NCBI RefSeq assembly: GCF_002157835.1
Contig: NZ_CP020809.1
Coordinates: forward strand, 1 to 64,000
Reading direction: 5' to 3'
Length of the DNA: 64,000 nt
Origin: Mycobacterium dioxanotrophicus
GTDB taxonomy: Bacteria > Actinomycetota > Actinomycetes > Mycobacteriales > Mycobacteriaceae
The notes under the pieces were generated by a model, which saw nothing but the letters and a program-made list of their open reading frames with translations, did not search any database and was not told the DNA's origin. The position numbers and the translations under genes were made by a program. This document shows positions 18,385 through 28,204 of the stretch, one piece after another. Numbering within the stretch: the stretch's first letter is position 1; the number at the start of each line of letters is the position of its first letter.

Positions 18385-21300
18385 TCAGGACGCCGCGCGC
18401 ACAGTGATCTCGGAGATGTCGGTGCGGTTCTTGCCGTCCACGGTGCCCAGCGTGGTGATCCACACCAGGACGTTGGACGTCGCTGCAGACTTGTTCACCG
18501 TGATGGTGTTGGACCCGGGCTTGAGTGGGGTCGGCGGACTCAGCTCGGTGGTGTCGTTCAGTGACGACGGCGACGAGCTCTGTGCCGACCGGATCTGCAC
18601 GGCCGTCCCGGTGCTGTCGAGGTTCACGGTCACCGAGCCGACCACCGTGGGCTGCGGCAGCTGCAGCAGCAGACCGACACCGTTCTTGAAGTTCGGGAAC
18701 GGCGCGGAGTCGGTGTAGGCGTCGGTGGACCATGCCGTGCCCGCATTACCGTCGATGGCCTGCCCGGCCTGACTCGGGTTGTCCGCCTCACCCTCGGGCG
18801 AGAAGACCGTCGCCTTGCTGGGTTTGACGACACTGCCCGACGGCGCGGAGCCGGTCGTCGCGGTGGTCGACGACGAGGGCGCGTTGAGGCCTAGCTCGTC
18901 CTTGTTCAGGCCACCGCCGACGTCGCCGAAGATGTGGTTGAGGACTGACGCCAGCACGATGAGCGCGACGACGATCACGGCGCCGCCTGCGGCCAGGCCG
19001 ATCATCAGACCCTTGCGCCGGCGAGCGGCTGCCGTCTCGGCGTCGCCAGTGGCGGCGTACGGCCGGGCCGGCTCGGGTGCCGGTGGTTCCGGCGGGGCTT
19101 CCATCAGCTCCGTGCGGTCGGCGATGGCGGTGGCCTGCTGCAGCAGATTGAGCAGCGTGGGGGCACTGCGGATGCCGCCACCCTCCTGCACGGCGCGGGC
19201 GGCTGCCGCCGAAATCTGGAACGGAATGTCGCGATCGACGGCGCGAGGTTCGACGGGCTGGCCCGTCGCGTCCCGCGCGGCCGGCTCGAGTCCACTGCGC
19301 ATACCGGACTCGGGCAGCGGCCACCGGTCGATCAGCAGGGCGTACAACGCCGCGCCGATACCGCGGATGTCCTCGTCGGGAGTCGCCTCGGGCAGGGTGG
19401 CCGGGAAGGCCAACGCCACGTCGCCTTCGATGCTCACACGCACCCGGCTGGGATGGTCGATGGACAACGCCACCCCGGCCCGGTGTGCGGCCTCGGCGGC
19501 AGCGGCCAGCGACTGGATGGCCCGGGCCCCGCCGATCGGTGACGGCGAGGTGGCGGCGACCTCGGCCAGCGAGCCGCCGCGGATCCACTCCGACACCACC
19601 AGGCCACCGGACCCGCTGTGGGCGACGTCGAGCACCCGGGCGATACCCGGCACATCCAGGCGGCTGAGCTTGAGAGTGCGCGACAGGATCTCCTGCACCT
19701 GCTCGCGCGGCATGACGGTGTCGGGGTCGACGAACGTCAGCGCCACCTGGCGGTCGAGCGCGGTGTCCAGCGCCTGCCAGAACTGCAGGTTGGGCGGTCC
19801 GCCGTGGAACACCAGCAGCCGGTAGCGGCCGTCGGCGATGGTTGCGCCCGGGATCAGCTGCACGTCAGCGTCGGCGGTGGCGGCTTCGACCTGTTCGCGC
19901 GGTGGCGCGAACGACATCGGTTCACGCGTCGGGTCACCGCCGTAGTCGGCCGGGATCCGGGTGGTGGTGCCGTTGGTCGGGCCGCTGGATGACGTGTCGA
20001 TGACGGCGGTGACACCGTTGGTCGGGCCGCCCGACGACGTGTCGTGTTCGCGCGTCTGGGCTTCCTCGGACGCCTCAGAGGTGTCGGGCACATCAGGCTG
20101 GAAGTCATCCGGAGTCGGCCGCGGCAGCTTCGTCGTCGCCGTGCTCTCAGGGCCGGGTGCCGGGCCGCCCGCGGATTCGTCGGTCACCGGTGGTCCTTTC
20201 CGCATCCCCGCTCCGGCAACCGATGCCGGAGCCCCACCGAAGGTGGCCGCCGGGGTTGGTGGCCACCGATGTGGAGAAGAATTCCTCTGATCAGGGTACG
20301 GGACCGCACCCCGGCGGCGTGGCTGGACGGGCAGTGCGGCCGGAGTCGCGGCTACCTCCGCGCCGCGTCCCGGCACCGGGCGGCCGAGCCGACGACGCAC
20401 GATCGCGAGTGCGGCCTGGGCCTCGGGCACGCGGGCAGCGATCAGTACCCACACGATGATCGGGACCATGATCAGGCCCAGCGCCAGCAGCCGCAGCAGT
20501 GATCCGCCCGCGCCGAGATGCGCTGTCAGCGACGCCAATCCGAGTAGCCGGTCGGCGACGTGCGCGACCAGACCCGCACCCAGTGACGCCGTGATGGTCA
20601 CCAGGATGGTCCGCACGACCGGCCGGCTGACCAGATGGCCGCGCGGCGGCCGCAGACTGGACCGCAGCAGGACGTGTCCGATGATCGCGCCTGCCAGGAA
20701 TCCGAGGCCGTTGGCGAGACCGAGGTATCCGGCCACCATGTCGGGGTTGTCGGTGAGATGCGGGGCCACCAGCGAGCCCGCGATCTTCACCGCCGTGATC
20801 ACGACGATCAGGATGATGGGGGTCCACGGCTGTTCACGCGCGTAGAACACCCGCAGCTGTAGCAGCACCATCGAGTACGGGATGAGGGTGAACGCCGACA
20901 GCGTGATCGCCATGCCCAGGTAACCGGCGTCGGTTTCGCCGAAGTTGCCATAGGCGAACAACGCACTGCCGATCGCGGGGCCGCCGACGGTCATCATCGC
21001 GACGATCGGGATCAGCGTGATCATGGTCAGCCGCGTGGCCAGCGAGAAATCTTCGAGGATGGCCGGCACATTGTTGGCGGCGGCATTGCGACTCAGCCGC
21101 GGCATGACCACCGTCAGCACCGTCACCCCGATCATGCCGAACGGCAGCATCAGCACGAGCCACGTGTAGTTGTAGATGGCGGGCCCGGACGCCGCCGCGG
21201 TGCTGGCGATCTGGTTGCCGACGATCAGCCCGATCTGGCTGATCAGCACGTAGAGCACCATCGCCGCGGCCATGGTGCCGAACTTCTTGAGCCGGTCGTC

Positions 21301-22053
21301 GATGCCCCACAGCGGACGCAGGCTGATGCGCTCGCGACGGATCGCCACCAACAACACCGCCGTCTGGGCCACCACGCCAAGGGTTGTGCCGATCCCGAGC
21401 ACGAGCAGTTTGGCGTTGCCCATCTGCACGGGGTCCACCGAGAGCTCGCCCGGCACCAGCACGTACAGGCCCAGCGTCAGGATGGCCACGACGTTGTTGA
21501 GGACCGGCGCCCAGGCCGGCGCGCCGAAGATGTTGCGGGTGTTGAGGATCGCCATGAACACCGAGGACAGCCCGTAGAACAGCACCTGCGGCAGCAGCAG
21601 ATAGGCGAACGCCGTCGTCAGCGGATCGTTGACCTGCGGATCGCTGCCCAGCATGACCCGGACCAGCAGCGGCGCGCACGCCACCGACAGCACCGTCGTC
21701 ACCAGCAGCAGCGTGGTCGCCAGCGTCACCAGCCGCCGCACGAACGCGGTACCCCCGTCGGGATCGTCGCGTTCGGCGCGGGCCAGCACCGGCACGAAGA
21801 TCGCCGTGAAGGTGGCCTCCAGCACCAGCGCGGCCACCATGTTCGGCAGCTGGTTGGCCACCGAGAAGGAGCTCGACAACGCCGCACCGAGAATCGCGGC
21901 CAGCAACACGATGCGGAAGAAGCCGGTGATCCGGGAGATCAGGGTGGCGAACGCCATGCCCCAGGACCGCGACACCACCGCGGCGTCGGAAAGTTCCGGA
22001 CGGCTTCGGGTGGGCTGCGCCGGCGGGCCGGGTTCCGGCCGCGGTGCGGTCAT
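18385..22053 (-). CDS. murJ: MurJ (MviN) lipid II flippase fused to pseudokinase and extracellular discoidin-like domain
   Basis: About 1222 residues, matching the long Rv3910 type. Residues about 25-560 are the MurJ/MviN polytopic core (GMAFATLISRITGFFRIVLLA; PNMVAALVLEATFTAIFVPVLA). A disordered proline/threonine-rich linker follows. A kinase-like domain comes next without HRD or DFG motifs (the catalytic loop reads LSIDHPSRVRVS), so it is a pseudokinase. Then one TM helix (GLMIGLAAGGAVIVVALIVL) and an exported beta-sandwich resembling F5/8 type C or carbohydrate-binding modules. Known: PknB phosphorylates the pseudokinase, recruiting FhaA to control peptidoglycan precursor export. ATG 22053 has GGAG 8 nt upstream and overlaps the preceding gene by 4 nt. 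Confidence 0.96.
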   Translation of the reverse strand: MTAPRPEPGPPAQPTRSRPELSDAAVVSRSWGMAFATLISRITGFFRIVLLAAILGAALSSSFSVANQLPNMVAALVLEATFTAIFVPVLARAERDDPDGGTAFVRRLVTLATTLLLVTTVLSVACAPLLVRVMLGSDPQVNDPLTTAFAYLLLPQVLFYGLSSVFMAILNTRNIFGAPAWAPVLNNVVAILTLGLYVLVPGELSVDPVQMGNAKLLVLGIGTTLGVVAQTAVLLVAIRRERISLRPLWGIDDRLKKFGTMAAAMVLYVLISQIGLIVGNQIASTAAASGPAIYNYTWLVLMLPFGMIGVTVLTVVMPRLSRNAAANNVPAILEDFSLATRLTMITLIPIVAMMTVGGPAIGSALFAYGNFGETDAGYLGMAITLSAFTLIPYSMVLLQLRVFYAREQPWTPIILIVVITAVKIAGSLVAPHLTDNPDMVAGYLGLANGLGFLAGAIIGHVLLRSSLRPPRGHLVSRPVVRTILVTITASLGAGLVAHVADRLLGLASLTAHLGAGGSLLRLLALGLIMVPIIVWVLIAARVPEAQAALAIVRRRLGRPVPGRGAEVAATPAALPVQPRRRGAVPYPDQRNSSPHRWPPTPAATFGGAPASVAGAGMRKGPPVTDESAGGPAPGPESTATTKLPRPTPDDFQPDVPDTSEASEEAQTREHDTSSGGPTNGVTAVIDTSSSGPTNGTTTRIPADYGGDPTREPMSFAPPREQVEAATADADVQLIPGATIADGRYRLLVFHGGPPNLQFWQALDTALDRQVALTFVDPDTVMPREQVQEILSRTLKLSRLDVPGIARVLDVAHSGSGGLVVSEWIRGGSLAEVAATSPSPIGGARAIQSLAAAAEAAHRAGVALSIDHPSRVRVSIEGDVALAFPATLPEATPDEDIRGIGAALYALLIDRWPLPESGMRSGLEPAARDATGQPVEPRAVDRDIPFQISAAAARAVQEGGGIRSAPTLLNLLQQATAIADRTELMEAPPEPPAPEPARPYAATGDAETAAARRRKGLMIGLAAGGAVIVVALIVLASVLNHIFGDVGGGLNKDELGLNAPSSSTTATTGSAPSGSVVKPSKATVFSPEGEADNPSQAGQAIDGNAGTAWSTDAYTDSAPFPNFKNGVGLLLQLPQPTVVGSVTVNLDSTGTAVQIRSAQSSSPSSLNDTTELSPPTPLKPGSNTITVNKSAATSNVLVWITTLGTVDGKNRTDISEITVRAAS

Positions 22054-24485
22054 CGGTGCGGCTCCCGGGTCGGGGGCTCGTCCGGATTGAACGCCTGTGC
22101 CACCTCGATCGGGTCGGGACGGTCCAGATCGGCCCGGTCGGGTTGCCCGCGGAACCGGTGCCACAACCGGCGCCCGGCGAGCAGGACCAACACGGCTCCG
22201 GCCGACAGCGTGATGAAGAACAGCACCTTGCCGTAGGCGTTGGAGTGCACCGAAAGACGCACGGGGTCACCCAGCGGCAGACCGTCCACGGTCTGCAGCG
22301 CGACATCCACCGCGACCCGCTGGGTGAAGTGGACCTCGATCGGTACCCGCAGCGGCAGGTAACCGGGCGGAAGTTCGATCACGCCCATATCGGTGACCGT
22401 CATCCCGGGCGGGGCGTTGATCTGCAGACGGACCCGGATCGGCACGGGAAGATCGTTGCGCAGCGCCAGCGGCAGCGGGCTGCGTTCGGTCGCGAGCGTG
22501 TACGAGTCGCCGGGGTTCACCACGGTGACGGCCTTGAACATGTCGTCGACGCTGTGCGTGACGATGTCGAGTCGCTGGCGGGCCAACCCGTCGCGCGTGT
22601 CGGGCGGCACCGACTGGCTCAGCGCGCGCAGCATGTCCTCCCGCAGGGGCGCGGTGTACTGCGCACCGGTCAGTCCCGTGCGCTCGTCGGTGGTCAATGC
22701 CGCCGTCAGGCCCCACAACCGGGCGGTCACCCCGGCGATCCCGCCGGTGATCGAGTCATCGATGCGGCTGCGCGGATTGCCCAGCGTGTCGGCGGGCCGC
22801 GGCTGCACCGGTTCGGCGGGCACGGCGTTGGCGTCGGCGATCACCGCGGTCAGCGGCCGGGGGATCGCCAGCCCGGCGTGGATGGTCGTGGCCACCGACG
22901 TCAGGATCGCCTGGGCATCGTCGGGATGCAGCGTCCACACCAGCGGCGGCATCAGGATCTGGGTGCGGGGTTCGGTGTCATGCGACAGCCCCCGCCACAG
23001 CAGGGCACCCACCGCGTCCTGGCGCCGCGCCGTCGCCGAGTCGTGCCGGACCGGGATGTCCATCGTCGGATCGAGATAAGAGGGCGCGACCGGGTCGCTG
23101 CCTGCGCCGGCCAGCGCTGCGCCGACCGCGGGATCGAACGCCGCGGACACCAGATCGGAGCTGTAGCGCACCGGGGTGACGTTCGCGGTCTCCGGGGCGC
23201 CGGTCGCGGAGTCCTGCGCGGTGGTGTGGGCGGCCGCGATCGCGACGGTCTGTCCCTGGGCGCTGAGCAGGTCGACCGCGGGGCCGGTGAGCGGTCCGTC
23301 GCCGACGATGCTGGCGCCCCGCGTCGAGGCGACGCCCAGGATCTGGTCGACGATGTCGCCCGCGCCGTTGGTGGCGATGGCACTCAGGCCCGCGTCGTTG
23401 ACGCGGTTGAGCGCGTCGAGGTCGGCGTGCGCGTAGGTCGTCGGCGCCACACACATGTGCTGGGCCAGCCCACGCAACCGGTTCAGCCAGGCCACTGCGG
23501 CGTCGCGGCCGGTGCCGGGCCGGGTCCGGGTGCCGGGGCCGGCGTCCGGGGCATCGTCGACGACATAACCCGCGGTCATCGCGTTCACGGTGACCAGCAG
23601 ATCGGGGTCGACGGCCAGGCACAGCGCGGCACGGACCTGACCGGCCGGGTCGACCGACGGGCCGGTGGCGAAATCCACCGCGGACAGCAGCGTGTCGAGC
23701 CGCCCGCCCGGCGCCAGGGACGTGGCCAGATCGTCGTCGATGAGCCGTACCGGGGTGGTGCCGCCGGGCGCTCCCGCAGCCAGCCGCGGACGATCGGCCA
23801 ACGGCCACAACATGGTCAGCCCGACGGGCCGCGAGGTGTCGGGTGCCACCACCGCGTTCAGGGCCTCGGCGGAGGACGTTGCGCCGTCGCCGCCCGGCTC
23901 GGCCGGTTGCTCCGAGGGCACCCCGATCACCGGCAGCAGGAAGCGGGCGTCGTCGAGGCGGGCCGGCTCCCCGTAGTCCGGGGTGCCGTTGACGTTGACG
24001 AGCACGGGATACACGCCGGGCTGCTCGATCTGCAGGGACGGCCGGTCGGCAGACCGCAGCGGATACGACAGGGTGAACGGAACCGTCTGGCCGCGAGCCA
24101 TTTCCGTGGATACGTTGATGAAATCGGCGACGGGGGAGAACTTGTCGAGGCTTCCGCTGAGGTCTGTGCGCAACTCGGTGGACGAGCCCACGGCGCGGGC
24201 ATGCTCCAACCGGATCACCACATCACGGACCGGACGGTCTCCCACATTGGTCACCACACCGGACACCGTGACCACGGGCTCACTGGTGGTGGTCACGAGG
24301 TCCGGGGACACATGATCGATGCGCAGCTGCAGAAACGGCATCTGCCCGGGCTCGCCGGCCGCGGCGCGCGGCAGCGCACCCGGGACCGTCACCAGCAACA
24401 GCACACTGAGGACCGTCAGGATGCGCGCCGCCGTCGAGAGCCAACGCGGCATCGCCGAGCCCGCGGTCACGGCCCTTGTCCGCAT
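22050..24485 (-). CDS. DUF6049-family exported membrane protein (Rv3909 counterpart)
   Basis: 811 residues. N-terminal signal sequence ([25 protein letters not shown]), a very large extracytoplasmic part with beta-rich segments ([23 protein letters not shown]), and a single C-terminal TM helix ([22 protein letters not shown]) with a short cytoplasmic tail. It is coupled by overlap to mutT4 upstream and murJ downstream. The topology and position suggest a role with MurJ in envelope assembly, but no enzymatic motif is visible. Confidence 0.9.
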   Translation of the reverse strand: MRTRAVTAGSAMPRWLSTAARILTVLSVLLLVTVPGALPRAAAGEPGQMPFLQLRIDHVSPDLVTTTSEPVVTVSGVVTNVGDRPVRDVVIRLEHARAVGSSTELRTDLSGSLDKFSPVADFINVSTEMARGQTVPFTLSYPLRSADRPSLQIEQPGVYPVLVNVNGTPDYGEPARLDDARFLLPVIGVPSEQPAEPGGDGATSSAEALNAVVAPDTSRPVGLTMLWPLADRPRLAAGAPGGTTPVRLIDDDLATSLAPGGRLDTLLSAVDFATGPSVDPAGQVRAALCLAVDPDLLVTVNAMTAGYVVDDAPDAGPGTRTRPGTGRDAAVAWLNRLRGLAQHMCVAPTTYAHADLDALNRVNDAGLSAIATNGAGDIVDQILGVASTRGASIVGDGPLTGPAVDLLSAQGQTVAIAAAHTTAQDSATGAPETANVTPVRYSSDLVSAAFDPAVGAALAGAGSDPVAPSYLDPTMDIPVRHDSATARRQDAVGALLWRGLSHDTEPRTQILMPPLVWTLHPDDAQAILTSVATTIHAGLAIPRPLTAVIADANAVPAEPVQPRPADTLGNPRSRIDDSITGGIAGVTARLWGLTAALTTDERTGLTGAQYTAPLREDMLRALSQSVPPDTRDGLARQRLDIVTHSVDDMFKAVTVVNPGDSYTLATERSPLPLALRNDLPVPIRVRLQINAPPGMTVTDMGVIELPPGYLPLRVPIEVHFTQRVAVDVALQTVDGLPLGDPVRLSVHSNAYGKVLFFITLSAGAVLVLLAGRRLWHRFRGQPDRADLDRPDPIEVAQAFNPDEPPTREPHR

Positions 24486-25279
24486 CCGTTCGTGCGCCGG
24501 GGAGGCTGAGGCTGACCGGAGTCGTCACGGCGGTGATTACGGGTGTGCGAATGGGTCTGGGCCCGGCGCCGCGGCGCACTGCGGGGCAGTGGCGGAAGGG
24601 CGCCCGGCCCGTCGGTGTGCAGCTTGTCGATGAGTTCGCCGGCTACCTCGGCCAGTTTGCGTTCGTCGGCGTAGGCCAACCGCGACGGCAACTCGCCCAG
24701 CGGCACCCAGGCCACCTCGGTCACTTCGACGTCATCGTCGGAGAGTTCGCCGTCCTGAAACCGCATCAAGTAGTGGTGCACGGTCTTGTGCACGCGGCGA
24801 CCCTCGGTGACAAACCAGTAGTCGATGCTGCCCAGGGCGGCCAGCACTGTGCCCTGAATACCGGTCTCCTCCGCGACTTCTCGGATGGCGGTCTGTTCGG
24901 CTGTCTCACCCAGCTCGATGTGACCCTTGGGCAGCGACCACAGCATCCGGCCCCGTCGGTCGATCCGGCCTATCAACGCCGCCACCTGAGTGTCCTTCGG
25001 TCCGTCGATACCGTCGATCACCAGCCCCCCGGCCGAGGTCTCGTGCACGGTGCGCAACCGCTCGGGTGGGCGCCGCGGCCGCGGCTTGCGTTGCTTGGAC
25101 TGGTCCCGCGGGGTGGGATGCTTGTCACCGCTGTCCGCGGACTCGGCGGGATGTTCGCTGGGCTGGGCGGTGTGATGGTCGTTACCCGTGTCGGGCGGGC
25201 CGGCGGCCCGCTGCGCACGGCGTTGGCCGCGGCGGCGACTGCGGCGCCGTCGTGGTTTGGCCTGTTCGCCGTCCGACAC
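24467..25279 (-). CDS. mutT4: Nudix hydrolase MutT4
   Basis: 270 residues from GTG 25279, which gives the family N-terminus [13 protein letters not shown] long basic, disordered N-terminus precedes the Nudix domain ([13 protein letters not shown] onward). The Nudix box [23 protein letters not shown] is complete (GX5EX7REUXEEXGU). Likely nucleotide-pool or diphosphate hydrolase. A TACTAT -10 element 7 nt upstream suggests a leaderless transcript. The 3' end overlaps the DUF6049 gene by 19 nt. Divergent from pcnA. Confidence 0.95.
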   Translation of the reverse strand: MSDGEQAKPRRRRSRRRGQRRAQRAAGPPDTGNDHHTAQPSEHPAESADSGDKHPTPRDQSKQRKPRPRRPPERLRTVHETSAGGLVIDGIDGPKDTQVAALIGRIDRRGRMLWSLPKGHIELGETAEQTAIREVAEETGIQGTVLAALGSIDYWFVTEGRRVHKTVHHYLMRFQDGELSDDDVEVTEVAWVPLGELPSRLAYADERKLAEVAGELIDKLHTDGPGALPPLPRSAPRRRAQTHSHTRNHRRDDSGQPQPPRRTNGCGQGP

Positions 25280-25286
25280 CCAAGCG

Positions 25287-25292
25287 ATAGTA
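25287..25292 (-). promoter_or_regulatory. -10 element for leaderless mutT4
   Basis: TACTAT (TANNNT) on the minus strand, 7 nt before the GTG, so transcription should begin at or next to the start codon. Confidence 0.6.
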
Positions 25293-25349
25293 GCTGCCAC
25301 GGGGTGGCGGTCCTGCCACACTCGCCGGTAGCGGGCCCACTGAGCACAC

Positions 25350-25355
25350 TAGGCT
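25350..25355 (+). promoter_or_regulatory. -10 element for leaderless pcnA
   Basis: TAGGCT (TANNNT), 8 nt before GTG 25364, with no SD between. It is back-to-back with the mutT4 promoter 57 bp away. Confidence 0.55.
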
Positions 25356-25363
25356 CTCCGAAC

Positions 25364-26803
25364 GTGTCCGATGCTGCACCCGATGACGCCGAACTGCTGG
25401 CCCGCGCGCTGGTAGCGCTGAACCGGCACGGCGAACTGCTGCGCGGGCTGGGGCAGGTGTTCGCTGCCGGTGGCCACGAGCTCTACCTGGTGGGCGGCAG
25501 CGTGCGTGACGCGTTGCTGGGCCGCCTCGGCACCGATCTGGACTTCACCACCGACGCGCGGCCCGAAGCCGTGCAGAAGATGCTGCGCGGTTGGGCCGAC
25601 GGATTGTGGGACACCGGAATCCAATTCGGCACGATCGGCGCCGCCAAGGGCGATCAGCGGGTCGAGATCACCACATTCCGCGCCGACAGCTACGACCAGG
25701 TGACCCGTAACCCGACGGTCGAGTTCGGCGACACCCTCGACGACGATCTCGTGCGCCGCGACTTCACCGTCAATGCCATGGCGGTGCGCATCACCGCGAA
25801 CGGTCCAGGGGAATTCTGTGATCCGCTTGGCGGTTTGGCGGCGTTGCGGGCCAAGACGCTCGACACCCCGTCGGCGCCGCAGGTGTCCTTCGGGGACGAT
25901 CCGCTGCGGATGCTGCGGGCCGCCCGCTTCGTGTCCCAACTCGGGTTCACGGTCGCGCCGCGGGTGCTGGAGGCGCTGCTGGAGATGGCGCCGCAGCTGG
26001 GTCGCATCACGGCCGAGCGGATCGCGGCCGAGCTCGACAAGCTGCTGCTGGGCACCGATCCCGTCGCGGGTGTCGATTTGATGGTGCAGACCGGGCTCGG
26101 CGCGGTGGTGCTGCCGGAGGTCGGCGAGATGCGGATGGCCATCGACGAGCACCATCAGCACAAGGACGTGTACTGGCATTCGCTGACGGTGCTGCGCCAG
26201 GCCATCGATCTTGAAGACGAGGGCCCAGACCTGGTGTTGCGCTGGGCGGCGTTGCTGCACGACATCGGCAAGCCCGCGACGCGCAAGCATGAAGCCGACG
26301 GCGGCGTGAGCTTTCACCACCACGAGGTGGTGGGCGCGAAGATGGTCCGCAAGCGCATGCGGGCGCTCAAATACTCCAAACAGATGGTCGACGACGTCTC
26401 CCAGCTGGTCTACCTGCACCTGCGGTTCCACGGATACGGCGAGGGCAAGTGGACCGATTCGGCGGTCCGGCGCTATGTCACCGACGCCGGTCCGCTGCTC
26501 GGGCGGTTGCACAAGCTGGTGCGGGCCGACTGCACCACCCGCAACAAGCGCCGGGCCGCGCGCCTGCGGAGCAGTTACGACGATCTGGAGGCCCGGATCG
26601 CCGAACTCGCCGCCAAGGAGGATCTGCAGCGGGTCCGGCCCGACCTCGACGGCAACGAGATCATGACGATCCTGGGCATCCCGGCCGGGCCGCAGGTCGG
26701 AGAGGCGTGGCGGTACCTCAAGGAGCTGCGGTTGGAGCGCGGTCCGCTCGAGCATGACGAGGCTGTCGCCGCTCTGCAGGAATGGTGGAACGCGAGGACC
26801 TAG
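25364..26803 (+). CDS. pcnA: CCA-adding tRNA nucleotidyltransferase
   Basis: 479 residues (M. tuberculosis PcnA is 480). Class II nucleotidyltransferase head: LVGGSVRDALLGRLGTDLDFTTDA, carrying the GGxxR motif and DxD metal ligands. RNA-binding helices include RRDFTVNAMAV and RMLRAARFVSQLGF. An HD phosphohydrolase domain follows (LLHDIGKPATR). It adds or repairs the 3' CCA of tRNAs. The longer upstream open frame overlaps mutT4 antisense and is rejected; GTG 25364 matches the family start. Confidence 0.97.
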   Translation: MSDAAPDDAELLARALVALNRHGELLRGLGQVFAAGGHELYLVGGSVRDALLGRLGTDLDFTTDARPEAVQKMLRGWADGLWDTGIQFGTIGAAKGDQRVEITTFRADSYDQVTRNPTVEFGDTLDDDLVRRDFTVNAMAVRITANGPGEFCDPLGGLAALRAKTLDTPSAPQVSFGDDPLRMLRAARFVSQLGFTVAPRVLEALLEMAPQLGRITAERIAAELDKLLLGTDPVAGVDLMVQTGLGAVVLPEVGEMRMAIDEHHQHKDVYWHSLTVLRQAIDLEDEGPDLVLRWAALLHDIGKPATRKHEADGGVSFHHHEVVGAKMVRKRMRALKYSKQMVDDVSQLVYLHLRFHGYGEGKWTDSAVRRYVTDAGPLLGRLHKLVRADCTTRNKRRAARLRSSYDDLEARIAELAAKEDLQRVRPDLDGNEIMTILGIPAGPQVGEAWRYLKELRLERGPLEHDEAVAALQEWWNART

Positions 26804-26821
26804 CCGTGCGTCTGATCAGTC

Positions 26822-27334
26822 ATGGACTACTGCATTGGCGATCCCGACGGCTCGGCCACGATCTGGACTGCCGATCCTGCGGTCGACATCGACGGGGACG
26901 GCACACCCGACGGGGTCGGCCTGGATTTCGACGGTGACGGCCGGCTGGACGATGTGATGGCCGACCTGGACGGGGACGGTAGCGCCGAGCATCTGGTGCT
27001 CGACAGCGACGACGACGGCCGCGCCGAGACCTATTTCACCGATGACGGCTCGGGCACCTGGGCGTTGCGGGTGGACCGCGGCGGGCAGGTGCGCTGGTTC
27101 GGGTTGGACGGTGTGGAACATCCCGCCGGGCCGCCGCTCGTGGACTTCGCCGGCGACGGCTCCGCCGACGATCAGCTGCTCGACGTCGACGGCAACGGTC
27201 TGGCCGACCGGGTCGTCACCGGTGACCGCGCCTATGTCGACACCGACGGTGACGGGCGGTGGGATCTCACGCTGACCGACAGCGACGGTGACGGGCTCGC
27301 CGACTCGGCAGGCACGGTGGCTCGCGGTCAGTGA
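26822..27334 (+). CDS. Aspartate-rich repeat protein (Rv3906c counterpart)
   Basis: 170 residues with at least eight DxDGDGxxD-like loops (DIDGDGTPDG, DFDGDGRLDD, DLDGDGSAE, DSDDDGRAE, DVDGNGLAD, DTDGDGRWD, DSDGDGLAD). These resemble EF-hand or thrombospondin-3-type calcium-binding loops. No signal peptide or TM segment. Strongly acidic. Ca2+ or other cation binding is a reasonable inference; function unknown. It follows pcnA by 18 nt on the same strand. Confidence 0.85.
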   Translation: MDYCIGDPDGSATIWTADPAVDIDGDGTPDGVGLDFDGDGRLDDVMADLDGDGSAEHLVLDSDDDGRAETYFTDDGSGTWALRVDRGGQVRWFGLDGVEHPAGPPLVDFAGDGSADDQLLDVDGNGLADRVVTGDRAYVDTDGDGRWDLTLTDSDGDGLADSAGTVARGQ

Positions 27335-27406
27335 CTCTGCGTTGAGGGCGTCCCGTTGCCGGTGGTCGCCGCCATGGCCGCAGAGTCGACGAGTCTGAAG
27401 CGCTGC

Positions 27407-28183
27407 TCAGCCTCGGCCGGTTCCCGGCGGGCCGGCGAAGGCCTGGGCGATGGTCAGCCATTTCTCGGCGTCGGCGCCCACGGCCGTCACGTCGAGCTCG
27501 GCGGGCGCGCGACGCTGCGTGACCAGCAGGCAGAAATCCTCGGCCGAACCCGTCACGCGCTGCGTGGCGTCCTCGGGACCCCAGGTCCACACATCACCGT
27601 CGGGTCCCTGCAACTCGACCCGGAACGGCTCGGCCGGCACCGGCAATCCGTGCAGGGCGAACGCGAAATCGCGCGTCCGAACCCCGATGTGGGCGATCGA
27701 GCGCAGACGTGCGGTGGCGGGCCTGCGCACCCCGAGCGTGTCGGCGACATCGAGTCCGTGCGCCCAGGTCTCCATCGTCCGGGCAGTGGCCATCGACGCC
27801 GCGCTCATCGGCGGGCCGAACCAGGGCAGCTTGCGGCCGTCGGGGACCGTCAGCAGCGCGTCGTGCAATCGCCGCCGGGTCTGACGCCAGTCGGCGAGCA
27901 GCCCGGCGGGCGGGGTGGCCGCGATCTCCTCGGCGCCCGCGTCGACGAATCCGGTGGGATTCGTCATGGCCTCGGCCACGACGTCGTTGAACCCGGCCTC
28001 ATCGGTGACCGAGATCAACGCGACCCGGTCGGTCCACAGCAGGTGGGCGATTTGATGGGCGATGGTCCAGCCCGCCGCCGGCGTTTCGGCGGCCCACTGT
28101 TCGGCGGGCAGGTCGGCGACGAGCCCGTCGAGTTCGTCGCTCTCGGCACGAAGATCGGCCACGATCTGCTCAGCAGTCGACAT
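27407..28183 (-). CDS. TIGR03084-type DinB/mycothiol-dependent maleylpyruvate isomerase-like protein
   Basis: 258 residues. An N-terminal four-helix DinB-like domain with metal-ligand-type histidines ([27 protein letters not shown]) and a C-terminal alpha/beta tail. The superfamily (MDMPI, DinB_2) uses a divalent metal and often mycothiol. Counterpart of Rv0036c. The substrate is unknown. It lies 22 nt downstream of the MFS gene and is probably co-transcribed. Confidence 0.88.
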   Translation of the reverse strand: MSTAEQIVADLRAESDELDGLVADLPAEQWAAETPAAGWTIAHQIAHLLWTDRVALISVTDEAGFNDVVAEAMTNPTGFVDAGAEEIAATPPAGLLADWRQTRRRLHDALLTVPDGRKLPWFGPPMSAASMATARTMETWAHGLDVADTLGVRRPATARLRSIAHIGVRTRDFAFALHGLPVPAEPFRVELQGPDGDVWTWGPEDATQRVTGSAEDFCLLVTQRRAPAELDVTAVGADAEKWLTIAQAFAGPPGTGRG

Positions 28184-28204
28184 GCGGGTCAGCGTAGACC
28201 GGGC

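Noticed and set aside
18385..22164. Considering the MurJ-pseudokinase fusion as novel
   Set aside because: This architecture is established for mycobacterial MurJ (Rv3910), so it is described as a feature only.
22044..24509. Long plus-strand open frame (821 codons)
   Set aside because: Exact antisense of the DUF6049 gene, which has signal peptide, TM helix and operon context.
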